From positions 6,544,736 through 6,608,735 of the forward strand of contig JAJEKV010000032.1 in assembly GCA_021234155.1 (NCBI GenBank): a DNA stretch of 64,000 nt, read 5' to 3'. Positions 49,201-57,458 of the stretch are shown piece after piece. The position numbers and the translations under genes were made by a program. Below the pieces are notes generated by a model that was given only the letters and a program-made list of their open reading frames with translations, was not told where the DNA came from and searched no databases. The stretch comes from Isoetes taiwanensis (Eukaryota; Streptophyta; Lycopodiopsida; Isoetales; Isoetaceae). Positions within the stretch are counted from its first letter, which is position 1; each line of letters starts with the position of its first letter.

Positions 49201-52200
49201 AGGAAGAGAAAGAAAAGAAGGAAAAGAAGGAAAAGAAAAGGGAAAGGAAAGAAAAGGATAGGGAAGGCAAGGGGCAGAAGGAAGGAAAGGCGAGACTGGA
49301 AAAGGAGGGAAAGGAAGTGGAGACAGAGGAAACGGATGGGAAAAAGAAGAAGAAGCACAGGCCGGAGACCCTTGAGAAGGAGAGGACACCTAAAAAACAA
49401 AGGAGAGCGACTCGGACTCCAAGTCCTGCTGGAAGTCCTAGAAGTGGTGGTGAACCTCCGAGCCCAAGGCATAGCGAGGATCCTGCGGACACACCGGCCA
49501 AAAGGGTCCCCATTAAGAAGCCAGAGCCAAAGAAGCTCACATTAAGAATAACTCAAAGACTTGCTAGAGGTGCCCGCAAATCTTCGTGTGGAAAAAGGTC
49601 GAAGAGGAAAAGACGGCGCAGAGAATACACCGAAAAAAAATTTACGATCACCGGCATCTGTTTCCTCTCGGTGTCACATTCATTAAAAAAATAGACGTGT
49701 TCAAATTATATCAAGGGCCAGCAAATCTGACATCTAGACCAAGGAATATGGAGCACGTCAAAACTTTGGTGGAGTCCTTTCAGAGAGACCCACTTCCAGT
49801 CTTCACTCCCGCTGATGTGATTCCATTCAATCCCCTCACAAACAAACTGGTCCCTTGGAAAACCGAGGATGACTTCATGGGGATGCACTATTATATAGTG
49901 AATGGTAATCATTCAGTTATGGCTGCTCAGCTTGTATGTAGAAGACTCGGCACACCAAAGTCCCAAGAGCAAATGTCAAAGATTTATCTTGAACGGAATT
50001 GCCGAGTGTTATCTGGCATAGTCAACGAACAGGAATGCCTGCAGCTCAGTTGTGAAGTCAATGATATCACTGCGAAGACTATTTTCAAAGAGCCATTCAT
50101 TGATAACATAACCCACCTGCGACAGCAATATGCTCTATGCGGGAAGCCCGATCCATCGACGCGGGCAATCTCGCCGAGAACCATACAAGGTACATGTTTT
50201 AATTTTACGCAAGATTATGAAATGGCGGGTGGCCATTTGGAGGAAATGGCGCCACGGGCGCCATTTGTTCACCAAACGGGCGCACGACGCCATTTCATCA
50301 CCAAAATGGCACCCACGGCGCCATTTGCTCATTAAATGTTCAAGTCTAACTTCTTGTTGTTTCCAGCGTTATCGGCTTTGGCTACCGGTTACCATGCGTG
50401 GTAAGCATCCTAAAGATTTCAACCGGTGGGTCTTCATGCCGAGGATATTTTTCAGTTATTCGTGTCCCTATGGAACTTGTGGAAATCTTGCAAGCTAAAA
50501 GACAACAAGGGACAAACTATTACCATGAATGGGCAAAAGAATCGACTACTTGGTCGGACCTACCCGAGGTGCATGAGGGGTATGGACTACTTAAGCCCGC
50601 CGGGTTACATTCCGTGAAGTCTTTGGATGGGAAGACCTTCGTCAAGGTCACCAGTGATTATGAGATAAGCAATTCTTCAAGGCAAGGGCAAAGACACTAA
50701 GATCCATATCTTTCTTGAAGAAGGAGATTTTTGCATACGTGAAGGATAATTTTCCGAGGAAGTTCAAGTCCTTCATCGATCTCGATCGCAGCGTCTTAGG
50801 GCCGAGGATACCAACCTGATTTCCATGGCCACCTTGCATAGTAAGTGGGTTGAAACCAGAGTGGGCAAGGAAGGCATTTTCGTAACGTGCCACCGCCTTT
50901 GGCAAGATTCATACGCAATCTTTGTCTTGAAGAGAGGATAATCAAGACTTCCGTTGCGCGGTTGAACTAACAGACGACAAAGGGACAAGTTGTTTGCACT
51001 CTGTACCAAGTATCCTTGATTGCCCCGACACTAGAGGCATATTTCCAATGTGGGACAAAACCACACTAACAAATTTCTTTAATATATTTGAAGAAGAACA
51101 CCACGGTGATTCTTTTGGATAGTGGTCTTTGCAAGGCGGAGCACAACTTTTGATTTCATCTCAGATTGGATGATCCGGATTCCGGATCTAGAGTTTATAT
51201 TGGCATGTATGAGGATGAATACAAGAATCCGCCTCCTGTGAGTTCGGGGAGGCCCATTCACTAGTGTATGCCACAAAGATTCAAAGCCATCAAGATCCTC
51301 CCCGTCGAAGCAATTGACCTCAAGTTCCCCTTCAATGATCATCCTCAAGAACCGCCACCGGTTCCGTGCCTAACTGAAGAAGACGAAGACGGGGAGACCG
51401 AGGCTATGGTGGGGAAGCTCGCAAATGCCAGATTCAGTACTGGTGGCAAGGCTTTGGGGGACATAATTATGAGAAACAGGTGGGGCTCGCTATATGCTCA
51501 TACCCGCGGCGAGAAAATGGTACCGCCAGAACGTGGGTGTTTGATTACTTCTCCGTGGTTCTTTTGGCCGGGCTTCATTCTTTGAATAAGAGATTTTGCA
51601 TTGTATTCAAAAGTGACCCGCTTAAGCATGAGTGCCTAAAGGGGATGCTTGATAGGCTTGACCGCCATCTTGAATCCTACCATCGCACTGCTTGTTCGCG
51701 GACAGAGAGACCACCTGCTGTAGTTGAAGAAGCTGTAGATCCATCAAATCCAGAAATGCCCGAAGCTCCACCCGATGTGGACTATGATGTGATCAAGAAT
51801 ACACAATTCAAACGGACATTCTTGATGATCCCAATTTCAACGCCACGCCGTTCGAGAGCTTTTCGGGGAGATCCTATGGTTGCTTCTTCTAGCCATGGCC
51901 CGCCATACGGACCTGATCCTTTTGTGAAGCCTCATTTCTCGATGAGGAACCCTGAATTTTGTATGAAAATAAAGTAAATTGTACACTAATACTCTTGTAA
52001 ACAGACTACCTCTTCCGAGTCCTTGCCTGTTTTGGCAAATTTTTTAATATGCAAATCTATGAATTCGGAATTTTTAACTATTTTTGTGATGTTATGTTTC
52101 TCCAGCTTCATTATATGCAATGCTAGAATTTTTAATGGCGCCAATAAATGGCACTTTAGATGCATATTTTTTTTAAATGGCGCCATAATTGCTCAAAAAA

Positions 52201-54823
52201 TTGGCATAAATTTGACTAAAAAGGGTTTTCGTTCCTAATTGGAATCATGAAATTTCTCATTTTAATGAAATTGTGCTTTTTGTCCAAGTCCTCTACAAAA
52301 TTTGGGCCTAGGTTTACCCATTCGGCCAAGGTACTGATAAGCTCGTCTTTCCTAGCACACATTCGTAACAAAGACGGGTTCCTCAGTATATCACTTAGCA
52401 ATAAGTATTCTTTGCCTTCCACTAAAATTGGCATTATGTCGGACAACTTCTTTTCATCCTCATCCTCATCCTCATCCTCATCCTCATCACCTTCAGAATC
52501 ATCTTCCTCCTCTGGTTCACCCAAGGCCAGTGCGTCGATGCCAAAACTCCTACATTCTTGCTCTTCTTCTTGTAGATCTATCTCCATTTCTACATCATAG
52601 TCAGCATCATCACACATAACTGACCCCCCCTTGGCTTAAAGATTTCATTGTTTCCAGTGTATCTTTGGTTTGGCCGAGCAGAATGCAATAACAGAGCAGA
52701 ACAGAGCCTAGGGAAAGAAAATAATTTGCTGCTTTGTGGATTTTAGGAAGGCATTCGATACAGTACCGAGGGAGAAGCTCCTACAAAGACTGATAGACAT
52801 GCAAGCCCCAGGAAACATGGTAGGATCGATTGCAAGGCTATACCATAGTGTATATACGAAGATGGAACAGGGAGGACAGGCAACAAACTGTGATACAGGC
52901 GTCAAACAGGGGTGTCCCCTATCTCCGACCCTATTCGGGATATACATAGATGCATTGCAGGGCTATATAGTAGAACAGCAGGGGGATGCACACGCTCCTA
53001 CATTAGGAGACACCAAAGTACCTATTATGCTGTATGCCGATGACCTGAGTATGATGGCTACAAGGAATAAGGGGATGCACAGATTACTAAGGTACTAGAA
53101 ACCTTCTGCGAAGAAACAGGGCTAACAGTAAATCTGACAAAAACCAAGATAGTCATCTTCGGGCATAAGAATAAGCACAGACCATTCAGGTACATGGAAA
53201 CAGAAATAGAGGAATCAACAGAATACAGATATCTGGGGTATGATGCATACGGCACGGGAAAATGGGCTAAGGGTGCAGACACGAGGTTCCAATCAGCCAT
53301 TGGAAGCTACTTCAACATGAAAAATTTCTGCAATAGAAGTAGAATAATTGATTGGGACATCAAATGCTACTTATTTAGTGCCATAGTAGCCACGACGCAA
53401 CTGTATGGGGCCGAAGCTTGGGGACCAGGTCTAACAGATAAAAAGTGGGACAAGCATGAAGGAATCCTTAGACAATGGCATAAACAGGAGTTTAAGGTAC
53501 GGGCAAATACACCACTAACAATCATGGTACTTGAAACTGGGCAGAAACCAATGGAGGTGAGGGCATGGGAGAGAACTATCAGATACCTAATAAAGGACAA
53601 TGCAGGAGATCACCAAGGGAAGCTGTCAAGCATTGCAATCATCGAGTCAGCAAAATCACACATTCTTGCAAGCAGTGGGTGGTTTACGGATGTAGCGAGA
53701 TGGACCAGAGAAATGGGAATGAATCTGAGTGACCTAATAAATGAAGGGAAATGGAAGGAAGAATGGGCAGATAATGCTACAAGAGCATGGCTGCAGAAAC
53801 ACACAGGACCCAAGACACTTTGGCTCACTACAGTTTTCAATCCAGAATAGCAGATAGGACACCAGATGTACCGAGATAATCTGCTGGGAAAATCCAGAAG
53901 AGACATCCTTGCAAGAATTAGGATGGGGAGTCGTGATCTAAGAATTGAAAAGGACAGGTAGAGGGGAATAGAACAGGAGGGCCGGATATGCAGAGTCTGT
54001 GACACTGACAAAGTGGAAGATGAGAACCACATGATTAATGAATGCCCGATATACGGAGACATCAGAGACAATTACAGAAATATAAGATGGGGACAACCAA
54101 TACATATTCTGATGACAAGGACAGAGACAATGCGAGACCTGGCAGATGCAATCCAGAGAATGACGATCAGACACAGAGAAATACATAAGGAAAGAGGGAT
54201 TGTAATATGAACCGCACAAGAGGCGACTCATAAACCCCACACAAATTGTTCAGTTAAAAGCTTTGATAACGACGCACCACCGCACGGCCACGATGCCGAT
54301 GTAAAGCAGGGTGCTAGCACTAATAGAAAAAAGGAAGTCTTCAAAAAAGGCTACGATAAATCAGCGTGATGTGCTAGTAGCGCCCTTTCAGGGAGCTCGC
54401 CCATGCTACATAAGTCCAGGGGCCTGAAGGCACAAGGAACATTAATTTCTATTCTATTCTATAACTAGCGAATGCAAACGGCAAAGAGATATAAGTTACC
54501 TTCTTAAGTACAAGGACGCAGTCAGGAGGAGCCCGCTGCGCAGCATTCTTGAAAAGCGTCTTCGCTGCTTGCAAATGGGAAGCCGCTTCCTCTAGAGCTG
54601 GTTTTGGAATCCACGATCCAGGAACATCTGCAAAGGACGTCCGATGAGCCCAAGCAGTCCGGCTGAAAGCTAAAGCAACCTCGTGATAGCATCCAAGCTC
54701 GCCACTGTTTCCCATGATGTCCAACTCCTTACAATAGAACGGATAAATCACAGTCGGCGCAACTTCCTCGTTGCCATGTGGGGCAGATGCATACCATTCC
54801 AGGAACTTCACATAACAATCCAT
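40288..54823 (-). CDS. Unknown cargo gene, three exons, 13.5-kb first intron
   Basis: Exon 1 is 54,823-54,500 (MDCYVKFLEWYASAPHG ... VLVLKK|GTAACT). Exon 2 is 41,040-40,971 (GGGACAG|ATGTATGG ... TTCC|GTGAGT), reading MYGLIRVYYNVYNGF. Exon 3 is 40,490-40,288 (TTCAAAG|AGATG), reading MFEVSSYTGNAIKLKEAYERL to a TGA. Phases fit exactly, giving 198 residues, mostly helical; a BRO1-like fold is conceivable but not shown. An alternate frame at the end (DEEKCEEDNLEGSYLWEVDEF, 40,330-40,225) may be the original C-terminus. The first intron (54,499-41,041) would contain all the nested mobile units, and the LINE sits 33 bp past the donor. Exon linkage is inferred from sites and phase only. Confidence 0.45.
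41440..41875. repeat. Minisatellite of CAAGATCAAGTAGCAAG units
   Basis: Irregular units built from AAGATCAAGTAGCAAG and GAACAAGG repeat some twenty times, with a higher-order period near 200 bp (the GCACGGGAATGAAGTAGC phrase recurs at 41,507 and 41,702). Confidence 0.85.
41910..42040. repeat. Tandem 22-bp repeat, AATACCAATAATGTTGAAGTA
   Basis: About five to six diverged units of (T/A)ATACCAATAATG with T(T/C)GAAGTAT. A TATA-like CTATAAAAGC follows at 42,044. Confidence 0.75.
42704..45082 (-). pseudogene. DUF7869-type transposase-like gene, broken
   Basis: Minus-strand pieces in order: a Lys/Arg-rich N-terminus (45.08-44.7 kb), ARSTFYSWRKRFEVRWK (about 44.6 kb), SFYNIWKKEFPGVS (about 44.35 kb), THGHGGWAYGHFSLD (about 43.97 kb), then the core NLYLQLDNASGQNKNRY and VGFMMVGHTHDDIDALFG (43.7-43.57 kb), and C-terminal pieces to 42.7 kb. 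The LDN ... NKNR ... GHTHxDID motif set is the one I associate with DUF7869 proteins, thought to be DDE-like and spread in multi-copy form in eukaryotes. Several stops and shifts make it non-functional. It lies in the large intron. Confidence 0.65.
45100..45940. other. No gene recognised
   Basis: Probable continuation of one of the two neighbouring mobile units. Both strands were read and no motif could be supported; no terminal repeat pair was found to set the boundary. Confidence 0.4.
46470..46590. repeat. GCGCCAAGAAGAAA tandem units
   Basis: Seven or so units of GCGCCAAGAAGAAA with variable spacing encode Lys/Arg-rich low complexity in the plus strand. A second GC-rich patch of GGGCGG / CATGGCGCTGG phrases occupies 46,930-47,125. 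Confidence 0.7.
47380..47446 (+). CDS. Candidate first exon of the ParB-like unit gene
   Basis: ATG at 47,380 gives MEMDNSGAPQNVEIEASLPQGT and ends at the donor ACAG|GTATGT. Splicing to the acceptor ATCGCAG|GTGCC (47,950/47,951) keeps frame and continues ASTQSEPLSFQL. The intron between is filled with the AAATGGCGCC palindromes. Exon linkage is inferred. Confidence 0.45.
47951..48037 (+). CDS. Hairpin-forming exon, copy 1
   Basis: The exon-start GTGCCTCGACC and the end GGTCGGAGGCAC pair, as do CAGTCAGAGCC / GGCTCTGACTG and CCTTCCAA / TTGGAAGG, giving a stem near 38 bp with a short loop. At the same time it reads as protein (SEPLSFQLSSANIWKGRG). The coding frame continues to about 48,095. Confidence 0.55.
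48181..48264 (+). CDS. Hairpin-forming exon, copy 2
   Basis: Starts after the acceptor GAACAG|GTGCC. GCCTCCACCCGG pairs with CCGGGTGGAGGC and CCACTCTCCTTCG with CGAAGGGGAGTGG. It is homologous to copy 1 (PDPLSFEPSCSNIAKGSG in the matching frame) but with different stem bases that still pair. Copies 1 and 2 form a duplicated unit of about 230 bp. Confidence 0.5.
48506..48841 (+). CDS. Unknown coding piece of the ParB-like unit
   Basis: Plus-strand frame with an ordinary amino-acid mix: AGILVQMKLVAKSGREDWIRVV, with later RRIIVYYVDWKFYDP. A following frame (48,843-48,950) reads ADIKGPQEILRGFMILRESD and probably continues the same protein after a frame shift or intron. No domain recognised. Confidence 0.4.
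   Translation: MHGSNVGEPSTATGLERRCGRRELCLLIRERHYVNARRHLPAGILVQMKLVAKSGREDWIRVVREDTLKRRIIVYYVDWKFYDPIVMSASIANVAGSGRRSKADAIAAQRL
48975..49570 (+). CDS. Lys/Glu-rich linker region of the ParB-like unit
   Basis: The plus frame is almost wholly Lys/Glu/Arg (KEKEEKEKEEKEEKE type), then a Ser/Pro/Arg stretch (TPSPAGSPRSGGEPPSPR) and PKKLTLRITQRLARG. Such charged linkers are usual between a nuclear N-terminus and a catalytic or binding domain. The antisense open frame is a composition artefact. Confidence 0.4.
49586..50189 (+). CDS. ParB/sulfiredoxin-like domain exon
   Basis: The frame holds FPLGVTFIKKIDVFKLYQGP, RPRNMEHVKTLVESF, PLPVFTPADVIPF and MHYYIVNGNHSVMAAQLV. The order (positions to set, a hydrophobic recommendation strand, then GNHSVMAA) resembles the ParB/Srx fold motif GxHRxxA, here GNHSVMAA. 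The exon ends at ATACAAG|GTACAT (50,189). ParB-like domains are nucleases or CTP-using DNA-binding switches in bacteria, and multi-copy ParB-like proteins are found in some plant and algal genomes. Activity is not shown; the Arg of the bacterial motif is replaced by Ser. Confidence 0.5.
50367..51977 (+). pseudogene. Downstream pieces of the ParB-like unit, broken
   Basis: After the acceptor TTTCCAG (50,366) coding-like stretches continue in changing frames: LVEILQAKRQQGTNYYHEWA (50.47 kb), RGIFPMWDKTTLTNFFNIFE (51.03 kb), FKAIKILPVEAIDLKFPF (51.28 kb) and HECLKGMLDRLDRHLESYH (51.63 kb), ending at 51,977. Stops and shifts show decay. I considered a methyltransferase-like domain but could not support it. 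Confidence 0.4.
52216..52617 (-). CDS. Acidic unknown protein
   Basis: Open frame of 133 residues from ATG 52,617. The N-terminal half is Asp/Glu-rich with a (DE)n run encoded by a CATCCT-type microsatellite; the C-terminal half has ILVEGKEYLLLSDILRNPSLL and an ordinary composition. No family recognised. It lies on the strand opposite to the ParB-like unit, near its right edge. Confidence 0.35.
   Translation of the reverse strand: MCDDADYDVEMEIDLQEEEQECRSFGIDALALGEPEEEDDSEGDEDEDEDEDEDEKKLSDIMPILVEGKEYLLLSDILRNPSLLRMCARKDELISTLAEWVNLGPNFVEDLDKKHNFIKMRNFMIPIRNENPF
52720..54467 (+). mobile_element. 5'-truncated LINE with reverse transcriptase, (TTCTA)n tail
   Basis: Begins abruptly within the reverse transcriptase at FVDFRKAFDTVPR. 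Then come GVKQGCPLSPTLFGIYID, the catalytic YADD at about 53,035, a frame break near 53,095, thumb/connection sequence to 53,850, a further break, and a C-terminal Cys/His knuckle (ICRVCDTDKVEDENHMINECP). The 3' UTR ends with TTCTA units at 54,451-54,467. It inserted just inside the donor side of the large cargo-gene intron. Missing: endonuclease, ORF1 and the first RT motifs. It is a different LINE family from the ones with the GGTCTCCGTGGACG ends. Confidence 0.88.
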
Positions 54824-54947
54824 GGCAAAGCAGAGACGAATGCAAGAAGATGTTTATGAGCGGTAAGGCGCTGTCACTTCTGAACTCAAGTAGCCGTTGT
54901 CGATTAGGAAAGGGGATATAGCCGTTGTGGGGAGATTTCTCCGTACA

Positions 54948-54969
54948 TTTTAGGGTTAGGGTTAGGGTT
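54948..54969 (-). promoter_or_regulatory. Three telomere-like AACCCT units upstream of the cargo gene
   Basis: TTAGGG occurs three times in tandem on the plus strand, reading AACCCTAACCCTAA on the gene strand, about 130 bp before the ATG at 54,823. Plants use such telo-boxes in promoters of growth-related genes; a chance or interstitial telomeric origin is also possible. Confidence 0.4.
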
Positions 54970-54970
54970 G

Positions 54971-55036
54971 GATCACACGACGCGAAAACTAGTATGTGCA
55001 AAAAAAAGCATAATGCTTGCTGCGCGTCGTGTGATC
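54971..55036. repeat. CACACGACG hairpin g
   Basis: GATCACACGACGCGAAA with GCGCGTCGTGTGATC, spacer 34 bp. It lies 150 bp past the stop of the histone H3 frame, next to an A-run (55,052-55,075). Confidence 0.85.
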
Positions 55037-55187
55037 CTCACGTATAACCTTAAAAAAAAAAAAAAAAAAAAAAAATACAAAGTGCGAACCTAGGCTTCTA
55101 AGAAAGAAATGGACTAAGAGATGAAGCTTATAAGGAAAGCCATTACATTAAAGAATATTATACATATGAAAAAAACACAAAGGCACT

Positions 55188-55697
55188 TCACGACCTTTTT
55201 TCTGGGGGGTCTTTCTTCTTGTTATATTCAGCCATAAAATTTTGACCATAGTACTCAGGATTCCTTATGCGTAAGACCAGGCGCATGTCCTTGGGCATGA
55301 CAGTCACCCGCTTGGCATGTATTGCTGCAAGCTGCAAGTCCTCGAACAGACCGACACCAACTACTTCTGAAGCCATTTGAAGAGAATTTAAGGCAGTTGC
55401 TTGAATTCTGTAACTGGTATGATATATCGCACCACACTCTTGCAGAATCTCTTTCACGAGCCTCGCAAATGGGAGCCGCGGAATGACCATCTCAGTGCTC
55501 TTCTGATACTTCTTAATCTCACGAAGCGCTTTAATGCCAGGCTTCGTCTTCCGCTTCCGGCCACTACCCTCACCCACCTCAGCATTTGCAGGTTGTTGCT
55601 CGGCTGACTCTTCCGGCCATCTCCTCACATTTCTGGTCGCGTTCCCCTTTCTGGCGTTGGGCCTCCTCCTTTGATTTGAAGGTCCTGACGCATCCAT
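55188..55697 (-). CDS. Divergent histone H3 (CENH3-like features)
   Basis: The open frame of 169 residues contains the complete H3 fold: alpha-N with [13 protein letters not shown], then [10 protein letters not shown] (alpha-1), LNSLQMASE (alpha-2), [16 protein letters not shown], and VMPKD leading to alpha-3. The region between alpha-1 and alpha-2 (loop 1) is about four residues longer than in ordinary H3, as is usual for centromeric H3. The N-terminal tail is unlike canonical H3 (Arg/Asn/Glu-rich, with RKRKTKPG before the fold) and there is a Lys-rich C-terminal extension after the usual end. It may start at the ATG 55,697, or as exon 2 from 55,684 joined to the upstream tail exon. It resides inside the giant element between two of the element's private hairpins. 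Confidence 0.9.
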   Translation of the reverse strand: MDASGPSNQRRRPNARKGNATRNVRRWPEESAEQQPANAEVGEGSGRKRKTKPGIKALREIKKYQKSTEMVIPRLPFARLVKEILQECGAIYHTSYRIQATALNSLQMASEVVGVGLFEDLQLAAIHAKRVTVMPKDMRLVLRIRNPEYYGQNFMAEYNKKKDPPEKRS

Positions 55698-55727
55698 AGG
55701 AGGAGCAGGAAGAGCAAGAAAAATAAT

Positions 55728-55997
55728 TCATCTGGCGTCATATTTTGCTCGGCGATCTCTCACATTTTCATCCTCCGTCTCCGAACCGGAGTGCACCTCC
55801 CTACTTACTGTCGAGCTGATTCTCCCACCGTCTGTCATGCGGAGTTCTTTTCCGCAGCTTCTGTTAGGCATGGTCAGAGGAGGAGAATCTCTATCAGATA
55901 CTTCAGATTTAGATGTGGATGAAGGAGGCAGACTAATGTAATCACTTGGCCTTACACCACCTGGATGGATCCTTGCGGTTTGCTTAGTTCTAGCCAT
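55728..55997 (-). CDS. H3-tail-like frame beginning MARTKQTAR
   Basis: The first nine residues are identical to canonical histone H3, keeping Thr3, Lys4 and Arg8, but Lys9 is replaced by Ile (ARIHPGG). As an open frame it gives an 89-residue Ser/Arg/Glu-rich protein with no histone fold. Alternatively it is exon 1 of the adjacent H3 gene: donor CCAG|GTGGTG (55,961/55,960) to acceptor GTCAG|GACC (55,685/55,684), a 276-bp intron, keeps frame and would yield a 177-residue H3 starting MARTKQTARIHPG. Plant CENH3 proteins also begin MARTK. I favour the spliced reading. Confidence 0.7.
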   Translation of the reverse strand: MARTKQTARIHPGGVRPSDYISLPPSSTSKSEVSDRDSPPLTMPNRSCGKELRMTDGGRISSTVSREVHSGSETEDENVRDRRAKYDAR

Positions 55998-56207
55998 GGC
56001 TTCTCAGGGATGGCGCTTTATACTACGAACACTGACAAAAATAGACAACTGGCAAGAGATAAATCGTAAAAAATAGAAGTTAAAAGTAAAATATGATGGT
56101 AACTTTTTTAAATAATTGTACGGAACCCTAAAAAAATATAGGACAAAATATGGAACCCTAAAAAAACATCGGACAAAAATACAAATAAAAAACCGAGATT
56201 CAAAGCG

Positions 56208-57458
56208 CTAGGCGATAGACAATTTCTTGTTGATCGCGAATTCACTAAACTTTACATTTCCCTCTTGCCTGTAGCCAACCCTAATGCCATCAATGAAATA
56301 ATGGAAGTCATTAGCAATCTCCTCTGTCTCCATTAGCACTCTTAGCTCTGATAATGGCCATTTGATTTCCATGGTGGCTGTATAAATGACTTCCTCCCCG
56401 TGCCATACTCGAATATCTACCGCATCGGAGTGCCTGCTATGGTCTTCAAACGGCTCCCAAAAAGTTGTGCAGCCTCTCTTTTTCTGTTTCCTTCGTTCTA
56501 GTTGACAATTAACGTATAAATATTGTTTTGGAAGAAAGTATCTGAACTTAAAGGAGGACTTAACTATGCGGCACGCTGTTAGTTGACCGGATGATTCGTG
56601 GAATCGAACATCCCAGGTCGGAACCAAAAATAAGCCATCCACAAAATCGGCAGGGGGGAGAAAGCATGTATATGTCTTCGGAGCTTTTCGAACTTCCTGC
56701 ACCATCTGGAATATGTTAGCAAATACCTCAAACGGTGTGAAGATTTTGAAACTCATCCTCACGCCTCCGTTTTCAGACATTCCCGCTTGCACCTCGTCAG
56801 CCAGGCATTTCTTCATTGCAATTACATTGTTCTCATTAGTCTGTGGCTTACAAAGTTCACTTAAAGGGGGCAATTCAACCGGCCTCAAGCTCGGTTTCCT
56901 GACCTTTACGTTGTAATCATGTCCATAAAACCAGGTGCCTATACCCCGCAAGGTCACGGCATCCATACCTTAGAAAAGGACAATTCTGATGTCTATATGA
57001 TACACGACAAGGACACTACTAATGCTTTCGGCTGGAACGACATCCACGACATCTGATAAACATAAGCCTGCACAATAAATTTGAAAAGATAAGGAAATCA
57101 CTTGACGCGAAACTGTTTCTACGCACTTAAATAGCTGACAGACAGCTTCACGTCGTGTGATCCGATTAAGGTGGTTACCATTTGAGGGCAATTTTGGGAA
57201 GCTGTTTTTGGTGGAGATTAGCTCTTTGGCTATATCAGAAGGGGTATATGCATGTCGTATTGTTATACTTTCCACTTTTCGGCCGCTAGAATTCAACTTG
57301 AACTCTTTTATCCTACCTATCCAATGTGTCCGCACGTCTGATCGCCTTTGTCGCTTAACTCTATGCTCACCCCTTGTTGATGGCAGTATACTCACCCACA
57401 AACCTACTGAGACAAAACCTCCCACTTCTTCACCTTGGGAGTTCTGTAAATAAGGCAA
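56208..57458 (-). pseudogene. BAH-domain-like gene with one in-frame stop
   Basis: The 5' frame (57,458 down) reads FVSVGLWVSILPS, THWIGRIKEF and HAYTPSDIAKEL, matching the first strands of a BAH domain. A 111-bp intron fits at AATG|GTAACC (57,178) to TGTGCAG|GCTTATG (57,068), giving GLCLSDVVDVVPAESISSV. After a TAA (56,972-56,970) the same frame goes on with RGIGTWFYGHDYNVK, which fits the last BAH strand, and 230 more residues of unknown type ending at 56,208. BAH domains bind nucleosomes or modified histone tails. The upstream start is unclear; an acceptor-like TTTACAG precedes the frame. The private hairpin h lies inside the intron. Confidence 0.55.
57098..57162. repeat. CACACGACG hairpin h, intronic
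   Basis: ATCACTTGACGCGAAA with TTCACGTCGTGTGATC. It sits wholly inside the short intron of the BAH-like gene. This is the right-most family member. Confidence 0.75.

Larger units (their letters stand above)
45960..52195 (+). mobile_element. ParB-like multi-exon unit with AAATGGCGCC palindromes
   Basis: The palindromic phrase AAATGGCGCC(ATGGCGCC)ATTT and partial forms occur well over a dozen times here and not in the rest of the window: clusters at 45,970-46,160, 47,480-47,885, 48,103-48,122, 48,330-48,352, 50,222-50,335 and 52,136-52,185. They fall in introns and flanks rather than in the better coding stretches. The unit has an apparent first exon, duplicated hairpin exons, a Lys/Glu-rich region, a ParB-like domain and further downstream coding pieces, all plus strand. 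Ends and mobilising enzyme were not identified, so its being a mobile element is inference. Confidence 0.45.

Noticed and set aside
49062-49540. Long minus-strand Leu/Phe/Ser frames that look like membrane proteins
   Set aside because: They are the antisense of a Lys/Glu-rich purine tract and have no independent support.
51030-51560. DNA methyltransferase domain in the ParB-like unit
   Set aside because: A few motif-like residues were seen but no catalytic motif or S-adenosylmethionine-binding motif could be read in any frame.
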